Below are positions 13,101 through 23,244 of a stretch of DNA of 64,000 bases, in pieces (position 1 is the stretch's first letter; the number at the start of each line of letters is the position of its first letter). The notes under the pieces are model-generated. The model was not told where the DNA came from. It saw only the letters and a list, made by a program, of their open reading frames with translations, and did not search any database. This DNA is from Gongronella butleri (Eukaryota > Mucoromycota > Mucoromycetes > Mucorales > Cunninghamellaceae): NCBI GenBank assembly GCA_025201375.1, contig JAIWZP010000003.1, positions 496,001 through 560,000 on the forward strand, read 5' to 3'. A program made the position numbers and the translations under genes.

Positions 13101-16054
13101 AGGCTTTGATGACAGCGAAGACACCGGCGATGCCGACGGCCAATTGCAAGCCGGCACCGGTATCGGCGAGGGCGAGGGTGCCAAGGACGTCAGCAACGAA
13201 ATTGAGGACGAGGAGCAGGTCCTGGGTACACAAAACGACGAGCCCGCCAAGGACGACGACAAAAAGGAGTCCAAGGAAGAAAAGGACGGTCTCGACATGG
13301 AAAACGACTTTGACGGTCAATTGGAAGATGTCGACCATGACGACGACAAGGACGACAGTGACTCGGACTCGGATTCCGACAAGGAAGACCCCGATGAGCA
13401 AATTGGCGACGTCGATGACATGGACCCCGACGCCGTCGACGATAAGATGTGGGGCGACGAAAATGACGACACGCTAAAGGACAGCGACAAGACCGTCGAC
13501 CAGCAACAGCAGCAGGGCCAACAGCAAGAGTCCGACATTGTTGCCCAGGAAGAAGAAAACGACAATGCGCCGCCATCGGACCAGAAACCCGAAAAGCAAG
13601 AGCCCGACGCCAATGACCAGCCGCAAAAGCAAGAGGAAGACGACCAGCAAGGCGGCGACGATGCCGATGGCGACGATGCCGATGGCGACGATGACAATGC
13701 TGTCGATGACAACGCCCCTGGCGAGCAGATGCAGGCGGACATTCCCGAGGCCGAGACCCTTGAGCTTCCCGAGGACCTCAACATGGATGGTGATGAAGGC
13801 GAACAAGGCGAGAATGACGAAGAAAAGCAAGGCGACGACCAGATGGACATGGATGACCAGATGGACGACACGGTAAAAAAAAAAAAAAAAAAAAAAAAAA
13901 AGGGAAAAACAGGAGAAAGGGGCGGAGATGAATCGTTTTATTGACCGCTTTACTTTTTTTTCAATTTTCTTTTAGGGCGCCGAGGCCATGGAAGAGGATG
14001 AGCCATTCCAAGACCCGCTCGACCAGGCGCCTGAATCGACCGAGACCGAGATGACGGATGTCCAGCCCGAGGACGCCGATGTGCCCATGGAAGAAGATGA
14101 GACTGGTGCCAATGAGATCAAGGACGACGATGCCGCTCCCGACGCCGATGATCAAGATGAAAATGGCGACAAGGACGAGCAGGGCCAAGACGACGAGGAG
14201 GAGGATCGGCCCATGGGCGACTTGGATCAGCAGCAGCAGCAGCAGCAGCAAGGCCAATTGCTCGACGATGAACAGCCGCAAGACGACGACGATGAATTGC
14301 AAAAGGCGCATAATCGCGAACAGCCCATGAGCGACAATGCGGCCAACCAGCAGCTCGGCGTGCGTGGCGAGACAGGCAAGGCCAGCATGGGCATGCAAGG
14401 TCAGCAAGAGAATCAACAAGATCAAGATGATCAAGACGATCAGGACGACCAAGCGGCCCAGGACGATGCCAATGCCCAGGACCAAGCCGGCGCCGATGCT
14501 CGCAGTGGCCAACAGCAGCAACAGCAACCATCGGCCACGTCGGACGACGCCGCGCAAGAAGAGGAGAATCGCGCCAAAAAGAACAATCCTGAGCGCAGTC
14601 TCGGCGATGCCCTTGAAAACTGGCGCCGCCGCCTCAAAGATGTCATGGATGCTGACGACGACAACCAAGACGACACCGCTGACCAGCCACCGCAAAAGGA
14701 GGACGATAAGAATTTGCAAGTCAAGGAAGATCACGCGTTCGAGTACGTCAAAAACGACGATGATGCGCACGACATGCAGACCATGGGCGACGCACAGGCC
14801 GACCAGACCCAGGATTTCCTAAAGGACGCCGCCACCGCCGCCATGGATGAAGACGAGCATGATGACAACCAAGTGGCGGCCGAGCAAGATGAGCAAGATC
14901 AAGATCAACACGCTCAAGATGACCAAAACGCCCTGGATGCCATGCCGCTCGCGCCCGACTCGCTCAAAAAGGACAATGACGACACGCCCATGGGCGGTGA
15001 CAAGCGTGGTGGCGCGATCCTCAGCAGACACCTGGACCGTGAAGAGCAATTCAAGCTCGAAGAAGAAGCCGACGAAGATGGACACGGTTTGACCGTCGAT
15101 GCCTCCATTGTGGCGCGCGAACCCCTGGACCACGATGACATGGAACGCATGCGCGACGAGCTCGAGCAAAAGGTCGGCCAATGGCGCGAACAAGGCCGCG
15201 ACATGAACCAGGCACGCTCCCTGTGGCAAGGTTACGAGAACCTGACCCACGATTTGGCCATGGGCCTGTGCGAGCAGCTGCGATTGATCCTTGAGCCCAC
15301 GCTGGCCACCAAGCTAAAGGGCGATTACCGCACAGGCAAGCGTCTCAACATGAAGAAGATCATCCCGTACATCGCCTCGCAATTCAAAAAGGATAAGATT
15401 TGGCTGCGCCGCACCAAGCCCAGCAAGCGCCAATACCAAGTCATGATTGCCATCGACGACAGCAAGTCCATGGCCGAGAACCACTCGGTCCAGCTCGCGT
15501 ACGAGGCCCTCTCGTTGATCTCCAAGGCCATGTCCCAGCTCGAGGTCGGCGACATCAGCATCACCTCCTTTGGCGAGGCCGTGCGCCTCTTGCATCCCTT
15601 TGACCAGCCCTTCACCTCGGAATCCGGCGCACAGGTCATCCAGCAATTCACCTTTGCACAGCAAAAGACCTACATCGACAAGCTCGTCCACACCTCGCTC
15701 TCCCTCTTTGACAATGCGCGCTCAAACGCATCCGCGGAACTGTGGCAGCTTCAATTGATCATCTCTGACGGCATCTGCGAGGACCACACAGCCCTCCAAG
15801 CGCTTGTGCGCCAGGCCATGGACCAGCGCATCATGATCATCTTTATCGTCATCGACAACAAGCCCGAAAAGGACTCCATCCTCAACATGACCAATGTCAA
15901 ATACGTCACCAACAATGGAAAGCTCGCCATGAAAATGACCCCTTACCTCGAGACCTTCCCCTTCCAATACTTTATGGTCCTCCGCGATATCAACAGCCTC
16001 CCCGAGGCCCTTTCGGACGCATTGCGTCAATACTTTAGCTTTGTAGCTGCATAG
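1..16054 (+). CDS. MDN1: Midasin (dynein-like AAA+ ATPase of ribosome biogenesis), 5'-partial
   Basis: Giant nuclear AAA+ protein that uses ATP to pull assembly factors (Ytm1, Rsa4) off pre-60S ribosomes. Exons by frame and GT/AG: 1-1655, 1771-4087, 4197-4691, 4764-5477, 5564-5584, 5654-6739, 6805-7062, 7162-7504, 7621-7925, 8007-8124, 8197-8327, 8398-8613, 8791-10132, 10217-13872, 13976-16054; together 4,911 codons plus stop, in frame throughout. Walker A motifs mark AAA2 (GETGTGKT, near 775), AAA3 (GPTSAGKT, near 2150), AAA4 (GETGCGKT, near 3050), AAA5 (GSPGVGKT, near 4055) and AAA6 (GPSASGKT, near 5170). A long helical linker follows, then a D/E/Q-rich tail (about 13,080-15,090), then the MIDAS domain with DDSKS at 15,455-15,469 that binds Rsa4/Ytm1. 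AAA1 and the N-terminus lie left of the window. Exon 5 is a 21-nt microexon. Family identity is certain; individual splice sites are inferred. Confidence 0.97.
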
Positions 16055-16603
16055 ACTCTTTTTTTTTATATTTATGCGCGCGTGTCCATTTTTTTTTGTC
16101 ACCCGCTCTTCCCTCTTTTTTTGTATGATACTTGGATTTTTGTTTTTGTTTATTTTGAATTAAAATTTGGTTATTTGATGTTATTTTTTTTTCTTGCTCT
16201 TCTCTTACAGTACCAGGGACACGAATGCAAACCGAATGTTCGTCGCACAGCCTTATGACATAAAATAATACAGGTTTCGAGTTTTTTTTTTTTTGATTTT
16301 TGAAAATTGCCATTGTGCGCCATCTGCCGCTTCGAATGTGTCAAGAGTGGGCTCATTGGAAAGAGAAAGCAGCATGGAATCATTTGGTCTCGAGTCGATT
16401 CCTTTTCAGGCTGCGAATCCACCGATAAACGATAAAATAGCAACAAAAATGCGCCAAGCGCGAGTTAGTAGGCAGCCATCTGAACGAGCACCCGTTTATC
16501 TTGACTCTAGTGTAGAAAACAGGGACAAAAGAGGTAATATGTTATGTCACAGAGATTGTCAAACATGTAGAAATTGCAGTAGACATGCGTAAATCACTTT
16601 TGT

Positions 16604-16647
<44 letters not shown>

Positions 16648-17547
16648 GAGGATAAAATAGACAGACCAGGCAAAATTTAGACACAATGATCAGCAATCGA
16701 TGCACGAAGAGGCAATTTGCGGGCACATGCGATGGCTGCTCACCCAAGTGGGAATGTGGTGCCCATCATAAAAAAACGGGGGGGGGAGCAATCGAGCCAA
16801 ATGTGGTGAGCGTCAACCCGCTGCGGCAGCATTTCGAGTTTCTCTGCCCGCCAGCTGACTACACCTCCTCGGTCGACTGACTCAATGCTCGCCATGTCTG
16901 TCCTTTCCAGTCTCCATTAGCCAGAGTCACCAGATGAGGACGAGAACTAGCCTGTTTTGTGATTTTTGTCTGATCTGGACGTCACCGTCATCAATACGCT
17001 CGGTCTGACAACCCTTGGATGCCGCCAATTCCTGAGACCGGTCACCAGGGGTGCTTATCCAGTCCTTGGCACCAAATGAGCATGAGGAGGCTCATCCGGT
17101 CCAGACTGCTGTCATCGTGTGATATGATAAAACATGTGTATGCATGAAAATTAAAACCTGTTTTTGTATCAAGCGTGGGAAGACGCGTCTTTTTTTTTTT
17201 TTGATGGGGTGCCGTCATCCCAATTTCATCTCTATATTTTGTTTTTTTTTTCCTTTTCTTTTTCTTGCCGCTTCCCTCATCTTTTTCTTGCATGTTCCCT
17301 TCACCACTACCCTTTTGATTGCCTTTCTGACTTTCAACTCAAGGAGTCATCATGGAATTGGCTGGCAGCCAACACAAGCACCACCTTTCCGTGGTGTTCA
17401 AGTAATGTTCTTGTTGCCCCCATCGCAACAGGGTCCGCACTACCACAGCCACAAGAGTAAAAATCATAGATCCGCACCTGTCAATTCCATCAGGACAATC
17501 GCTCATCTTTTTTTTTTCTTTTTTTGTTCTTTTTTCTTTTTTTTTAG
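16055..17547. other. Spacer downstream of MDN1
   Basis: Gene-free stretch with only short, non-conserved open frames. It holds the MDN1 3' end in T-rich DNA and an uninterrupted run of 41 A at 16,606-16,646. Pyrimidine-rich DNA at 17,190-17,300 leads into the Fanzor-like fragment and may include decayed upstream exons of it, but I could not recognise any. Confidence 0.6.
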
Positions 17548-18016
17548 CCCGATGGGTCCGATGAAGTGCCAATTCCATGGCAGCGACCCCACCGTGGCCG
17601 ATGTGCCGCTCATTGGCTTTGGCACGGGGTTGACCTCAAAAGAACATGTCAAGTTGCGCGGCGTACCCGTGGGCAAATCGACAATGGTCCTCAAGCATAT
17701 CGAGGAACGCCAAGCGCGTGGCCTCCTCGCAGCTGCTCGAGCAGACGAATACAAGATATCCAAGGTAGGCATCCAAGGAGCAGGCAACGGCGAGTTATAA
17801 AAGGATCCTCATAAATGCTTTTTTTTTTACTCTCTCTTTCCTCTCGCAAAAGACTTGCTGGGTGCGCGGCGACCCGCCCGCGAGCCGCTCCGATTCAATG
17901 ATCAGGGCCGCCAATCATACGCATTGTACGCAACGCTCGTATGCGATTACTGGCGGCGCTCAATGGGACGCGACGACGTCGCAGCCACTAATATGGCACG
18001 CATCCGGCGCTATTTG
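17548..18016 (+). pseudogene. Fanzor (eukaryotic TnpB-like) nuclease fragment, RuvC-II to RuvC-III, decayed
   Basis: Two exon-like pieces resemble the C-terminal catalytic part of Fanzor, the RNA-guided RuvC nuclease carried by eukaryotic transposons. Piece A (17,548-17,764, after a poly-T/AG acceptor) contains PLIGFGTG, then a GVPVGKS stretch, and ends in ADEYKISK, matching the RuvC-II consensus DE(Y/F)xTS(K/Q). A GT-AG intron (17,765-17,852) separates it from piece B, which opens with TC, as expected for DEYxTSKxC. About 40 codons later RDDVAATNM (17,969-17,995) matches RuvC-III RDVxAAxNM, preceded by LVCDYW where the family has a second CxxC. RuvC-III is in a different frame from the spliced RuvC-II frame, and two zinc cysteines are missing or displaced, so this is probably a pseudogene. 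RuvC-I, the N-terminal domain and transposon ends were not found. The identification rests on motifs and their spacing. Confidence 0.6.
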
Positions 18017-19060
18017 GCGGTGCCGCGTCGCACGGACGCCCCACCTTCGGCTACCTCGGCCGCCATGGACTCGCTCGCGAGAGCGTCACCCTCTCGACAA
18101 TGCCGGGGTCGTTGGCGGTTGATCCCTTTCCATCCCATCGACTATGTGCCGGTGCCTCGAAGGCGTTTAAGAGGTTGCATCGGCACCTTTTTTTAAGGAG
18201 CTGTACGAAGGTAAGAAAAAAAAACGATGCTTTTGCATTTCTTTGCTGACCCAATTTCTTTCTCATAGGCTCAATTCCTTTCTCTTTGGCTCAAAATTTA
18301 TCACAAAACAGTGACGTGAACTTGGACTCCCGCCTTAGATGGAACAAAGCATTGGGATGCATCACATGCAATATTAAATAAGTAAAAAATATGATAATAT
18401 TAATCTCTTTGTCTTGTCAAATTAAGCGCAAAAAAAAAAAAAAAAAAAAAACGTGATCTATCCATATTTTTGGCTCGCTCATCAGGGACGATGGTGCATG
18501 GCATTTCGCCAAGTTGGGCTGGGTCGAGGGCTCGGCCGAGCTTGACGGAAAATGACGCGTTTTAATGAGAATTATTCGGGCGCGTTGATGACAATGATGC
18601 AAAATGGCGGAAACGCTTCCGGGCGGGTTTGGCGATGGTGATGTGTATAATGCGTTTCATGTGGCGCCAAGGATTGGCGATGGATAAATTTGCATTGAGA
18701 GATCGCGATCAAAAAGGACCAGGCTGCAGTGACGTGTCCAGTGAGATGAGGAGAACTGGAGCGAATTTCCAGAGGACTTTTCTGTCGGATTAGTGGGCGT
18801 TTGCTTTTTGGACAGCAAGAATTAAACATGGCAGTGAGAAAGACCGCATTGCCTGTGCATGCCGGTCTTGACAAGGCCGCGACAATTTCAACGACGCAAT
18901 GGAGATGGACTTCTTATGGGTGTGCTGATTCATGATGGTGTTGGAAGGGGGCGGATGCTGGGCGCGACGGGAAAAAACGAAATGGTTGTGTACATGGCAA
19001 ATGTCAGGGTTTGCTGAATTGGCCGACTTTGGCCCGTCAGTGGCCCATTTGGCAAAGCTG
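18017..19060. other. Spacer, no recognisable gene
   Basis: Only short frames on both strands, with no family signature. It holds a run of about 21 A near 18,430 and AT-rich DNA around 18,360-18,420. It may include the 3' part of the low-complexity minus-strand frame to its right, but no splice pattern supports this. Confidence 0.4.
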
Positions 19061-19068
19061 TCAGCTGG

Positions 19069-19640
19069 CTATGGGGATAATTTTTTTGAGGACGAACTTT
19101 TGGTGACGCGTCTTGACGCCTTGATTTTGAGAGTCATCGACCATTTTTGCAGCCGCGGCACCACCCAAAAGCCAATGTGGAATCGCCAAAAGTCCACGAC
19201 CGACCTGGTGGAGATCTGAGGTGGTGGAGAAATGTGAATCTCTCCTTGTTGGATGTCAATTGGTGCGGCAACAGGCGAATTGTCGGCTGTTGGAGTGGAA
19301 TTAGCTTGGGGTTGCGTATCGTGACCGTCCATGTCGTCATCGTGTTCCACTACAATGGCATTGTCGTCAAAGCCGGTCGATGGGGGGAACCAAATGGGGT
19401 TGAGGTTGGAGAAAGTGGCGATCGAATCGGCCATGGTGTGATCAGTTCCATTGGCATGCTGCGCGTTGTCATAAGAGGAGCCAGCGGCAGGTAAAAGTCG
19501 GCTTGTGGCGACCGTGTCAGTATTCGATGGGGATGGTGTGACACTGGCATCATTGCCGGTGCGACAAGAATGGTGATGTGGCCAGGATAAGTAGAGGTGG
19601 TGGGTTGTTTTTGTGACTTTTTGTTGCCAGGGTCCTGCTG
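19069..19640 (-). CDS. Possible exon of a low-complexity hypothetical protein
   Basis: One minus-strand frame is open for about 190 codons, from a stop near 19,640 to 19,069; its first ATG is at 19,434. The translation is rich in S, T, P, H, D and N, with a DDDMDGHD acidic patch and a TPTADNSPVAAP stretch, typical of disordered parts of fungal regulators. Composition and length make chance less likely, but no domain is visible. The last 50 residues (FWRFHIGFW then K/S-rich) look like read-through into an intron. No function can be assigned. Confidence 0.3.
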
Positions 19641-19816
19641 CCTAACATGAATGTTAAGGGGAAAGAAGAAGCAAGGTCGTCAGCCTTGCGGAACGAAACG
19701 TCACAAAAATAACGCGTACACTCCGCATTACGCCGCGCAAGTGGCTGTAAAAATAAAAATAAAAAGAAATGATGTCAAATAAAAGAGCGGCGACTTAAAA
19801 TGGCGCGTATTTTATT

Positions 19817-20620
19817 ATGCATTTGGGGAGGCACGCGTCCTGTTTTCATGCAATGGTGATGGTTTATTGTTACACAAGCTGCGTCTATTCTCCGTTTCTG
19901 AGTTGTTCAAGTTGTTTGCATCCTGCTCTTCTGTTTCTCATTTTTTTCTTTGATCTGTTCATTTTTATCGTGTTATTTCATGAACAAGTGCACCGCCATT
20001 TCCTGCTGAGCCAGGGCCAGTCGCCTGGTGGTCGTTGGTATGTAAAAAACAGGTACTGTATGCGCCTAATTAAAATTTTATCTCGTCCCGTTTTTTTTTT
20101 TTGCTTTTCTTTATTGTGTTTACAGTATGATAAGCGATGCGCCCGCGATGTACCTAACAAAAATACACCTGCATATTACAGTACAAGGACGACGGCGTGG
20201 AAACGCATTTGCGGGCCACCGACCCAGCAGGCTCATGGAGTATGCAGCGTGAATAAAAAACGACTGGCGGCGCAGAAGATTCATCATTTTACTGACAATA
20301 CAGTATTATGTCAATACAGCAGACATCTCGCAGCTGCTGGCGACGTGGCGCAAAATGAAGATGTCATCCAGCATGTCTCTCAAGAAGAACCAGACGACGG
20401 CGCGCGTGAATCTCAAGAGAATCAAGACGACAACGCGCACAACGATAGTGCGGAGGAGAGCAGCAGCACGCGCAAACGATCATCGGACGACACGATGGTG
20501 CCCATCGAGCGCAAGTGTTCGGCGACGAAACGCCAAAAAGCACATGTCGCCGATGCCCCGCAAGAGGAGGCGCTTCCAAGCGCGCACAAAACCACGATGC
20601 CCATGAATGAGGCAGGGTAA
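19817..20620 (+). CDS. Possible hypothetical protein with basic and acidic C-terminus
   Basis: An 804-nt open frame whose middle looks like an intron: a GTATGT donor near 20,039 and a T-run plus TTTACAG acceptor near 20,125. The C-terminal half is gene-like: an acidic EEPDDGARESQENQDD region, then STRKRSSDD and a KRQK basic patch that could be a nuclear signal. A TRTTAWKR...GP...GVC segment faintly recalls a GATA-type zinc finger but lacks the full set of cysteines. The hydrophobic N-terminus could be untranslated leader. Probably a nuclear protein if real; low confidence. Confidence 0.3.
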   Translation: MHLGRHASCFHAMVMVYCYTSCVYSPFLSCSSCLHPALLFLIFFFDLFIFIVLFHEQVHRHFLLSQGQSPGGRWYVKNRYCMRLIKILSRPVFFFCFSLLCLQYDKRCARDVPNKNTPAYYSTRTTAWKRICGPPTQQAHGVCSVNKKRLAAQKIHHFTDNTVLCQYSRHLAAAGDVAQNEDVIQHVSQEEPDDGARESQENQDDNAHNDSAEESSSTRKRSSDDTMVPIERKCSATKRQKAHVADAPQEEALPSAHKTTMPMNEAG

Positions 20621-20764
20621 ACAAAAAAAAAGGAAAGGCCGCGTGAAGGTGTGATTTTACTGTATCCTTTTGCTCACAAAACATGCCAAATGCTCGTCTC
20701 ATGGTGATAAGAATGAAAGGGCGATTAATCTTGTGGCGCGCGCCTTGTACTGTACAGTACTGTA

Positions 20765-21775
20765 CAGTGCCCTACCAAAAAAAAGGTCACCCTTACCCAT
20801 TGCCCTATAGTGCCAGCTATCAACTTAATCACGTTAATCTCTTCTGTATTGATCAAAAATGACTCCAATGATATGAAATTTCGTAGGAACAATGTTTTAA
20901 AATTAAGAAAACTATTCTAAAAATATGACATGGCTGTAGCAAGCGGATTTTGAACCAGACTAAAAAACGTGCAAGTGACGCGTCACGCGACGCGACGCGT
21001 GCTCACGCGCATACAATGGGCTGTGGGGATGAATTGACATTATGAATCAGCGCCTCTAATTTTTTCTGCAAGGAGTATAATGGTGCTTGATTATATTTTG
21101 TGAATCCATTCATGGTACATGTGTTATGTCAGTGCTGAGCTCGACAAATGTGAAAATCACCACTGTGACGCGTCGACGCGTCAGAAGGCGCAATTTCCTT
21201 AATTTATGATCTTTGTGCTCTAACTGATTGATATAATCATAGCCAATCGACAAAATCATACTCTAGTCCTCTAAATTAAATAATTACAGTGATTTCAAGC
21301 TAACAAAGTTATTAAAATTAGGTGTCAGAGACGAAAATCGCTATTCCAGACGCGTCTGGCACGTGACGCGTCACGGTGGTATTTTTACTTTGTCGAGCTC
21401 AGCACTGACATAACACATGTACCATGAATGGATTCACAAAATATAATCAAGCACCATCATACTCCTTGCAGAAAAATTAGAGATGCTGATTCATAATGTC
21501 AATTCATCCCTACAGCCCATTGTATGCGCGTGGGAACGCGTCGCGTCGCGTGACGCGTCACTTACACCTTTTTTAGTCTGTTTCAAAATCCGCTTGCTAC
21601 AGCCATGTCATATTTTTAGAATAGTTTTCTTACTTTTAAAACATTGTTCCTACGAAATTTCATATCATTGGAGTCATTTTTGATCAATACAGAAGAGATT
21701 AACGTGATTAAGTTGATAGCTGGCACTATAGGGCAATGGGTAAATAAGGGTGACCTTTTTTTTGGTAGGGCACTG
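20765..21775. mobile_element. 1,011-bp foldback transposon with very long terminal inverted repeats
   Basis: The left arm (20,765 to about 21,190) and right arm (about 21,345 to 21,775) are near-identical reverse complements of about 425 bp, separated by about 155 bp of AT-rich DNA. Both ends start CAGTGCCCTACC, and each is flanked by the dinucleotide TA (20,763-20,764 and 21,776-21,777), the target duplication of the Tc1/mariner/pogo superfamily. The arms differ by a 4-nt indel near the ends and by few substitutions, becoming less alike near the loop. They are studded with GACGCGT motifs. No transposase frame is present, so it is non-autonomous. Transcribed through, it would form a long hairpin. 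Confidence 0.85.
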
Positions 21776-21777
21776 TA

Positions 21778-22769
21778 CAGTACAGTATATCATAGGTACA
21801 TACAGTACAGGGTCGGGCAGGTGGATTACATATCATACAGTAGCACTTGAAACACTCAGCTTGCAAAACGCACGGCCGCCTTCCTTGCTTGCCCGGGGAA
21901 GGCTGGACCAATCTACAGTACAAGTGGACGTCCATGACACCAATCAACCATAGAATTCGACGCTTGAAGCATCGCGCTACACGGCACAAAAACGTACATA
22001 TTTACCTTTTTTAAAACGCCAAAAGCAAGTTTTTCAAACTTTGGCGGCCTACTGTGCCTCCGGAATTTTTTTTACAGCCTGATCTCGTGCCCATGAAACC
22101 TGCGACAGTAGCCCAGTGTTAAGACGACGGACCCACCCGATTTTTTTTGGACTCGAAAATTCCAAAAACCTCCTATTTGTACTAGTTTGCATTCATCTGG
22201 ATATCTGCATGGTCGACCGCGCTCAAATATAGCTGCATCGAAATCAGCGCGAAATTTGCAACAGAAAAGCTTAAAACCGCAAAGCGCTACAAGCACTTTT
22301 GAAAATTCAGGGGTCACTCAGGGGTCACTCAGGGGTCACACATTTCCATCTCAGAAAATGCCAAATTTGTGAAATTTCGAACCCCGAGCGATCAATGCAT
22401 GCCAAACAGGCAACTCCGACCATTTGCAATTGGCACACAAAATGGCAGGTCGTCTGAACTTAAGAAAAAATCCAAAGAGTGACGCATGAACGCCGATCGA
22501 CTGAGAAAAGTGCCTACTTTGGGAAAGATTTTTTTACAAAAATTTAAGGTTTGACACTTCCAAATTTAGGTGCGTAAATTGCATGGAATTTTTTTTACTG
22601 TATTTTTTTTGCAGGTTTTTGTGCGCTGTAGAATGGGGGGCTGCAAGCTGCTGGTGAAATGACCGATGCAAAAAGTTAAAACCCAAGCTAGCGCCATGCA
22701 AGTCATCCCATTAGATGCTTTGCCCCCCTGTTTTTTATTGAATATGAAATAAAAATTGGGGGTTGACTA
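21778..22769. repeat. Repeat-rich spacer between the two DNA transposons
   Basis: No gene is visible. TACAGTACAG-type palindromic repeats occur just right of the foldback element (21,776-21,840). An 11-nt unit (CAGGGGTCACT) is repeated three times at 22,308-22,340. The last part (about 22,680-22,769) contains a stretch shared with 32,385-32,420 (GCAAGTCATCCCATTAG followed by GCTTTGCCC), placing it in the dispersed repeat family. Confidence 0.6.
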
Positions 22770-23242
22770 CAGTAGAGTACCGCTACATCTGTATATCCAT
22801 CGGTTTCAACTTTTTTCGATTTTTGGGCTGCTGCCGATATAAAAATCGCCTGCAAAATGCCGATAATAAAGTGAGACGCTTTGGAGCATGTCCAATGACC
22901 GGGGGCCATTGTCTTCTTAATGGCGACTGGTTATACAACTGGCATAGACACTGGTTTTATAACACTGGTTTAACTTATCGTTTATGTTTCCCTGAGTTAT
23001 CACCACTGGTTTTATCTGGGCAAGATCATCCAGAAAGATAATATTAGGTTAATTAAGCAAGAAAAAATATATATTACTTGGATGATTTTAAAAAATTGGT
23101 AAATACAGCTGATGAGCAACTGGTCCTGCAGGCGGTTTTTATTCACGATTGCCCTGAAGGTGCTCCTTTTTTGATTTTTATATGTAACGAAAATTTGAAA
23201 TGCTGCCGATATAGCGAGGACCGATATAGCGGTACTCTACTG
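22770..23242. mobile_element. 473-bp pogo/Tigger-like MITE inserted in an older repeat
   Basis: The ends are perfect 16-bp inverted repeats (CAGTAGAGTACCGCTA), with weaker similarity continuing inward through TATCGG-like sequence. Both are flanked by TA (22,768-22,769 and 23,243-23,244). CAGT ends and TA duplication are the hallmark of pogo-group elements. The flanks match an unoccupied copy of the same host repeat near 39,150-39,175, where GGTCGAC-TA-GAC is continuous at the point where the element sits here. There is no coding capacity, so it would need a transposase in trans. Confidence 0.85.
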
Positions 23243-23244
23243 TA

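Noticed and set aside
13080..15090. Several long open frames on the minus strand opposite the midasin tail
   Set aside because: Created by the repetitive GAC/GAT/CAG codons of the acidic tail; no independent gene features.
16686..16880. 64-codon frame with several cysteines and HFEFLCPPADY
   Set aside because: Too short, no recognisable domain, no splice partners; not enough to call a transposase remnant.
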